Below are positions 39,865 to 43,809 of a DNA stretch of 43,809 nucleotides, piece after piece. The position numbers and the translations under genes are program-made. The stretch spans positions 85,001 to 128,809 of the forward strand of contig CAUYUJ010022086.1 of NCBI GenBank assembly GCA_963575745.1, given 5' to 3'. How positions within the stretch are numbered: position 1 is the stretch's first letter; each line of letters begins with the position of its first letter. The stretch is from Prorocentrum cordatum (Eukaryota; Sar; Dinophyceae; Prorocentrales; Prorocentraceae). Under the pieces are notes generated by a model. It ran no database searches, had not been told where the DNA came from, and saw nothing but the letters and a program-made list of their open reading frames with translations.

Positions 39865-42857
39865 CAAGCACGCCATCCATTGAGTATCTGAGCCTCCAGG
39901 ACTTTGAGGCTATGGAACAGATATTTTTCACATGGGTCGTTGGCATGGACAACATTGACGAGCTCGAGGGGTATGGTCATGGACTATACGCGTATTACAT
40001 CGAGTACGTCCGCCGGTTCGTCACGGGCAGTAATGAACTCACTCCCGTGGAACACGGTACGCTCGGAAACGAGCCTCTTTCCTTCTTCGACTGGATGTTC
40101 GGGAACCCAGGCAACATCATGGCCTACGAGAGCGACGACGAGGACGCCACTATAGAGGCTTCGCCTTCCGAGGTTCAACGGAACCTCGAACCTCCGCCCG
40201 AAATCCCGCCTGGAAACAGGCCTTCTTTGATGGGAGAATATCCCCAGACCACTGAAGACTTAATTGAAATGGAGTCTCAGGCATTTGTTCAGGCCTTCAT
40301 TGCAGGCGAACCAGATATTCCGTTCATACCTCCTGGTTCGCTTGCTCCAGGCGAATGTGGACCACGTACCCTTTTGCAGACCCTCATGAGGATGCATGAG
40401 ATACTTACAATTGGTTATCCTGAGAGTCAAGAACACATCGAAGCTGGCATCATGACAGAACAGGATAATGATGCTTGCGGTAGCTCAGAGCTACTCTTGG
40501 CAGCTTTGACTCTCGTTGACAGTATAAATCCTCAGGAAGTGCAGAGACACTTGATATACTCCCATGGTAGATGGCGTCGTGCCCTGGAAATGGCAATGGC
40601 TATGCGTGGTCGTGATCTTCCCCCGCCAGGATGGAATCTCCAGGAGCTGGGGATGAGGCCAAACCATACGGCCATGCGTAACATTGCTAGGCAGCCTATG
40701 CTCGTCGATGACCCTGAGCCGACGACTGTGCCCCCTACTCCAGGACAGCCGAGCGACGCCCAGACGCCGGCCATGCAGGGAAACCTGCCTTTACCAAATG
40801 CGCCAATGGCCATCATAATTGGTAGTTCGACATCAGAAGAAGTAGAAGGCGATGGTTGTGGGTTAGATGAGGATGACGTCACCATCCTCATGATGGACGT
40901 GACTGGTGAGGAAGAGGTCGATTTCGACCCTGATGAGTCTGAATCATCATCACCATCGGCACAAGCGCCACTTGCGCCGAGCTCCACCCAGCAGGGAGAC
41001 CTGCCTCCATCGAGCGATCCATCTGGGATCGCAGAGGAGCCCCCTCAAGCACCTCCAACGGGTGCCGCTCCTGCTGCATCGGCAGCTTCTTCTGATGAGA
41101 ACACCAGAAGATCTCGTTCCCATACGCGCGTCAGAGAAGAGCCACATCCCCAGGCTCGACTTCCTCGTGAGTGGAGACAGGCTGGCCCAAAGGAACACGC
41201 TCTCAGAAGAGGTGGCCAGCTACTTCCGCACAACGACCCACGACGCCGAAAAGGGGAACACTCGGCCTTCGGCCAGGGCAATCCTGCCTATAGGGACGGC
41301 GATGGCAGGCCCATCCGTGGAGGCTATCAGCTTGCAACAAACCTCCGCCGCCCTGAAATTCAAGAAGCGCGGACCCAGTTGCGAGATATTATCGCGGCTC
41401 GCAAGCAGTATAGGCCTCACGCTGCATGCGGTCCTTGTTCCCAGCCGTTCCAGAATCACAGGCCAGGATGCCCCGTTGGAAACAACGAAGGCCTGAGCCC
41501 CAACAGGGGCAAAACCCCTCCTAGAGAGGGCCATCCGCCACTTGACCCGATGACACCGGAAGAGATCGCAGTAGTGAATCATCGTCTCGGGATCTTGGGC
41601 CACTTGGATCCGAAAGAAGAAGAGAAACCTACTCCGGCTCCAAGGGGAATGGTAGCCATGACCCAGGAAGAGAAAGACGCGCTCTTTAGTCTTCCTGGTA
41701 TGCGAGGAAACTCGCCTGGCGTTTCTAGCCAGTCCCAACAACCAGAGCCGATCATCAAGGACGAGACAAAGGCTCAACGTGTGGCGGAGGATGAGGAGCG
41801 TATTCGGACAGTAGAAGAACGCACGCGCGAGGCAACTCGCAAGATGTTGGAGGATTCCAGCACGATCTACATGAAGGGGGCTAGGAAGCCCCCACTCCCA
41901 CTAACTTCGAAGGCTAAGAGTGAACCCCCGACACCTAAGCCGTCTTCGGAGCCGAAACCGAAGGCGATCTCTCAGAGCCCTGGGCCAGACGCGCATATGG
42001 AGGTGCCTCGATCTGCGACGCCGAGGCCGCCGATTGGCGCAACTCCTCCACAAGCGTCTGTGCCCAAGCAGCAACCTCAGGACCCTATGGAGGAACGAAG
42101 ACGCCCGCTTAGTCGCAGCAAGTCCATTGCGAAAAGGGCGGCAGCTTTCGAGCGCAGTGGGTATGCACCTGCGCCAGCTTCGCCTGTGGCGGCTCGTTCC
42201 AGGGGGTCCGATGAAGGAGCTATGTCGAGGGGTAACTGGGTGCCGAAGATCAGGGGCAGCGCCAGTCGTGCATCTCCGCGGGGAAACCCGCCAGGCGCTG
42301 CCGCAGCAGCTTCCTCCTCTTCTGGAGCCGCAGCCTCTTCGGCAACAGAGGCTCCGATGCGGGGAAACCCGCCAGTAGTCCAGCTGCACCACCCAGGAGA
42401 CGCATCCTTTACTAGTGGGACTCCAGATCTGATTAGGGATAGACTGGCACTTCGGAAGCTCCCACCGATACGTTCGGTGGATGAGTCATTCATGAAGGAA
42501 TGCAGGAAGGCCGGAATTCTTCCCACATCCAATGCTACTCTCAAAAGGTTAAGCAAAGCTCTCAGCAGGATATGTAGACATGCGCCAGATAAGCCACATA
42601 ATCCTGTGTGGCGCCTGAGATCCTTTGATGATCATGATGGTTGGGTTAATCTCGTGGAACTCGTGGCTGACTTTCCGTGGAACACAGGTCACTCGAGGCA
42701 CGCTGGACATAACCCAAAATATGACGAGGCCAAAGTCGTTAGCGAGCAGCTGTATGGTCGCTCGGTTGACCAACTCGCAGCCATCATGATGGAAGTTGTT
42801 CATGTTCGTGAACCAGACGGAGAATCCGCGCCTCTCAGGGGCATTCATGGACATTGA
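39865..42857 (+). CDS. Retroelement polyprotein segment with Tpt1/KptA N-lobe
   Basis: About 997 residues from the end of the T tract to a TGA. The first ~250 residues look folded (DFEAMEQIFFTWVVGMDNID onwards); residues ~280-900 are acidic, Pro/Ser-rich and probably disordered, with a Cys/His cluster CGPCSQPFQNHRPGCP near 41424-41471 and a charged helix near 41780-41860. The last ~105 residues resemble the N-terminal lobe of Tpt1/KptA: LSKALSRICRHAP carries the Arg-His pair (42576-42581), then FDDHDGWVNLVELV. Tpt1 uses NAD+ to remove the 2'-phosphate left at RNA ligation junctions. The frame ends just where the conserved IRASQGHS appears in another frame, so the domain is broken by a frame change. 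The domain assignment is from motifs; the link to Gag is inferred from the shared hairpin family and adjacency. Confidence 0.75.
40169..40188 (+). other. 8-bp hairpin with AACG loop
   Basis: CGAGGTTC, AACG, GAACCTCG, within the coding frame and 20 bases before a GNRA hairpin. Loop and phase differ from the GNRA family, so it may be unrelated. Confidence 0.75.
41505..41519 (+). other. 5-bp hairpin with CAAAA loop
   Basis: AGGGG, CAAAA, CCCCT, 18 bases after the CGTTG hairpin. It could be a decayed member of the GNRA family. Confidence 0.5.
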
Positions 42858-43809
42858 AAGCTCCATGGTCGCTGTACAGTTACATTGTACTGTGCGACGA
42901 ACCCGCCGGGAGACCGGCCCCATACCCTGAAGTCGCCATGCATGGCACTCGATGGCACGCTTTCGAAGGCATTATGTGGCACGGCCTGTCCTGTAGACCT
43001 GAGCATTACACGAAGAAAAGGGGGACAGGCCGTTCACACATCCATTTCGTGCCGACAGTGCGCCGCCGTGCCGTGAACAGTGGGTGGGACCCAGATTCAG
43101 ACCTCATCATCTTTGTAGATTGGCGCAAGGCCATACAAGATGGTATGAAGTTCTGTTGGTCCGATAACGGAGTCCTCTTGTCCGAGGGAGATAACGGTAC
43201 CATTGAACCGTATTACATTTCTCATGTAGAGGACCTGACCACTGGAAGGCAATGGCGCAACCCAGAGTATTTGGGGAGCCGCCGTGCGCGAGTCCCTGTC
43301 AGTACGATGACTGCCTCAGATAGGTGGGCTGATGTTGGTACTTCCAGCATTAAGTACCAGTGGTCCCGAGACCAAGAGGGCGTTGATCCAGCCATGGTCT
43401 ACCTCCACAGGGACGTTGGGGACCACTACAGCCCCACCCAGCTGGGAAACCAGCCTGAGATCTTTCGGATCTTTATGATCACCGAGTGTGAGGCCGGGAG
43501 CGCGGCTCCAAGCCGTGCCCCAAGCCAAGGGCCGAGCGCCGTGTCTTGGCAGGCCATAAGTACTTCAGACCTGGATCAGATTGCAGCTTCTCTGAACCCT
43601 GACCAGGTAGAACAGCTGGCGGACAGGCTGTACCAGCAGGATCCCTGGGCCGCAGGCCAGGGAGCAATGTCCGCTATGGCCACGAGAAATCGTCAAGCCA
43701 TGCAGGGAAACCTGCCTACAAGCGGACCTGCTCGGTTCGAGCTAATGCACGCAAGCCCCACACAGAGCATGCGCACTCCAAGGGGCATGACTCCATCGGG
43801 CACTCCGCC
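42812..43809 (+). CDS. Tpt1/KptA C-lobe and downstream segment, open to the window edge
   Basis: Open from the codon after a TGA at 42809 to the right edge. It starts RRRIRASQGHS, the third catalytic-Arg block of the family (Arg at 42827-42829), then a linker, then MHGT at 42938-42949, GLSC, SHIHFVPT near 43034-43057, LIIFVDWRKAIQDGMKFCWS and DNGVLLSEG near 43163, and IEPYYI, in the family order. Where the fourth catalytic Arg is expected (Ser-Gly-x-Arg), the sequence reads Ser-Gly-Trp-Asp (Asp at 43088-43090). After residue ~150 the protein becomes Gln/Ser/Pro-rich with two more GN hairpins. A typical Tpt1 is 180-250 residues and stands alone; here it is embedded in a much longer protein. 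Protease, integrase and RT would be expected beyond the edge. Confidence 0.78.

Noticed and set aside
42885-43076. Separate 63-residue ORF in the old N-lobe frame
   Set aside because: The conserved Tpt1 blocks on both sides of it are in another frame; this one is a shadow.

Overview
The window looks like nuclear DNA of a dinoflagellate; I cannot set the species. The grounds are: (i) a copia-type Gag with the architecture I associate with dinoflagellate elements, namely a capsid-like core, an Arg/Lys-Gly rich tail and one CCHC knuckle; (ii) a decayed non-LTR retrotransposon whose reverse transcriptase has YVDD and D-x-D-G-A-F motifs; (iii) a possible relict of the dinoflagellate spliced leader just upstream of gag; (iv) extreme density of microsatellites, GC-rich minisatellites and small inverted-repeat elements; (v) no compact operons, ribosome binding sites, tRNAs or rRNAs that I can see.

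Layout. 1-5.3 kb: ATC, CT, GAT and TCC arrays, a ~250-bp tandem repeat and a decamer minisatellite. 5.4-9.0 kb: a LINE-type retrotransposon broken by many frameshifts (endonuclease, RT, C2H2-like fingers), followed at 9.1-10.5 kb by two unrecognised ORFs. 10.5-37.5 kb: essentially no intact genes; homopurine/homopyrimidine triplet arrays, decamer minisatellite blocks (up to 4.6 kb, 26.5-31.1 kb), a large compound inverted repeat (11.4-13.3 kb) and at least five families of short foldback or MITE-like elements, several with visible target-site duplications. Two short stretches could be host exons (AN1-like at 21.3 kb, YjeF_N-like at 33.2 kb), both weak. 37.6-43.8 kb: a long retroelement coding region running off the right edge: Gag with two predicted membrane segments and a CCHC knuckle, a 7-bp hairpin with a 307-nt T tract, a long acidic/proline-rich protein, and a Tpt1/KptA-like RNA 2'-phosphotransferase domain split by a one-base frame change.

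Most interesting observation. Throughout that last region, in both the Gag part and the Tpt1 part, sit 16 miniature hairpins with a 5-6 bp stem and a four-base loop that always fits GNRA (mostly GAAA, also GAGA and GCAA). Stem sequences differ between copies but pairing is kept. In 14 copies the hairpin lies in the same codon phase, so a Gly-Asn (or Gly-Asp) pair is flanked by codons that pair with each other. I found no such hairpins in the other 37 kb on reading. This looks like either an in-frame mobile palindrome family or a set of selected RNA structures spread along the genome of an element that also carries an RNA-processing domain.
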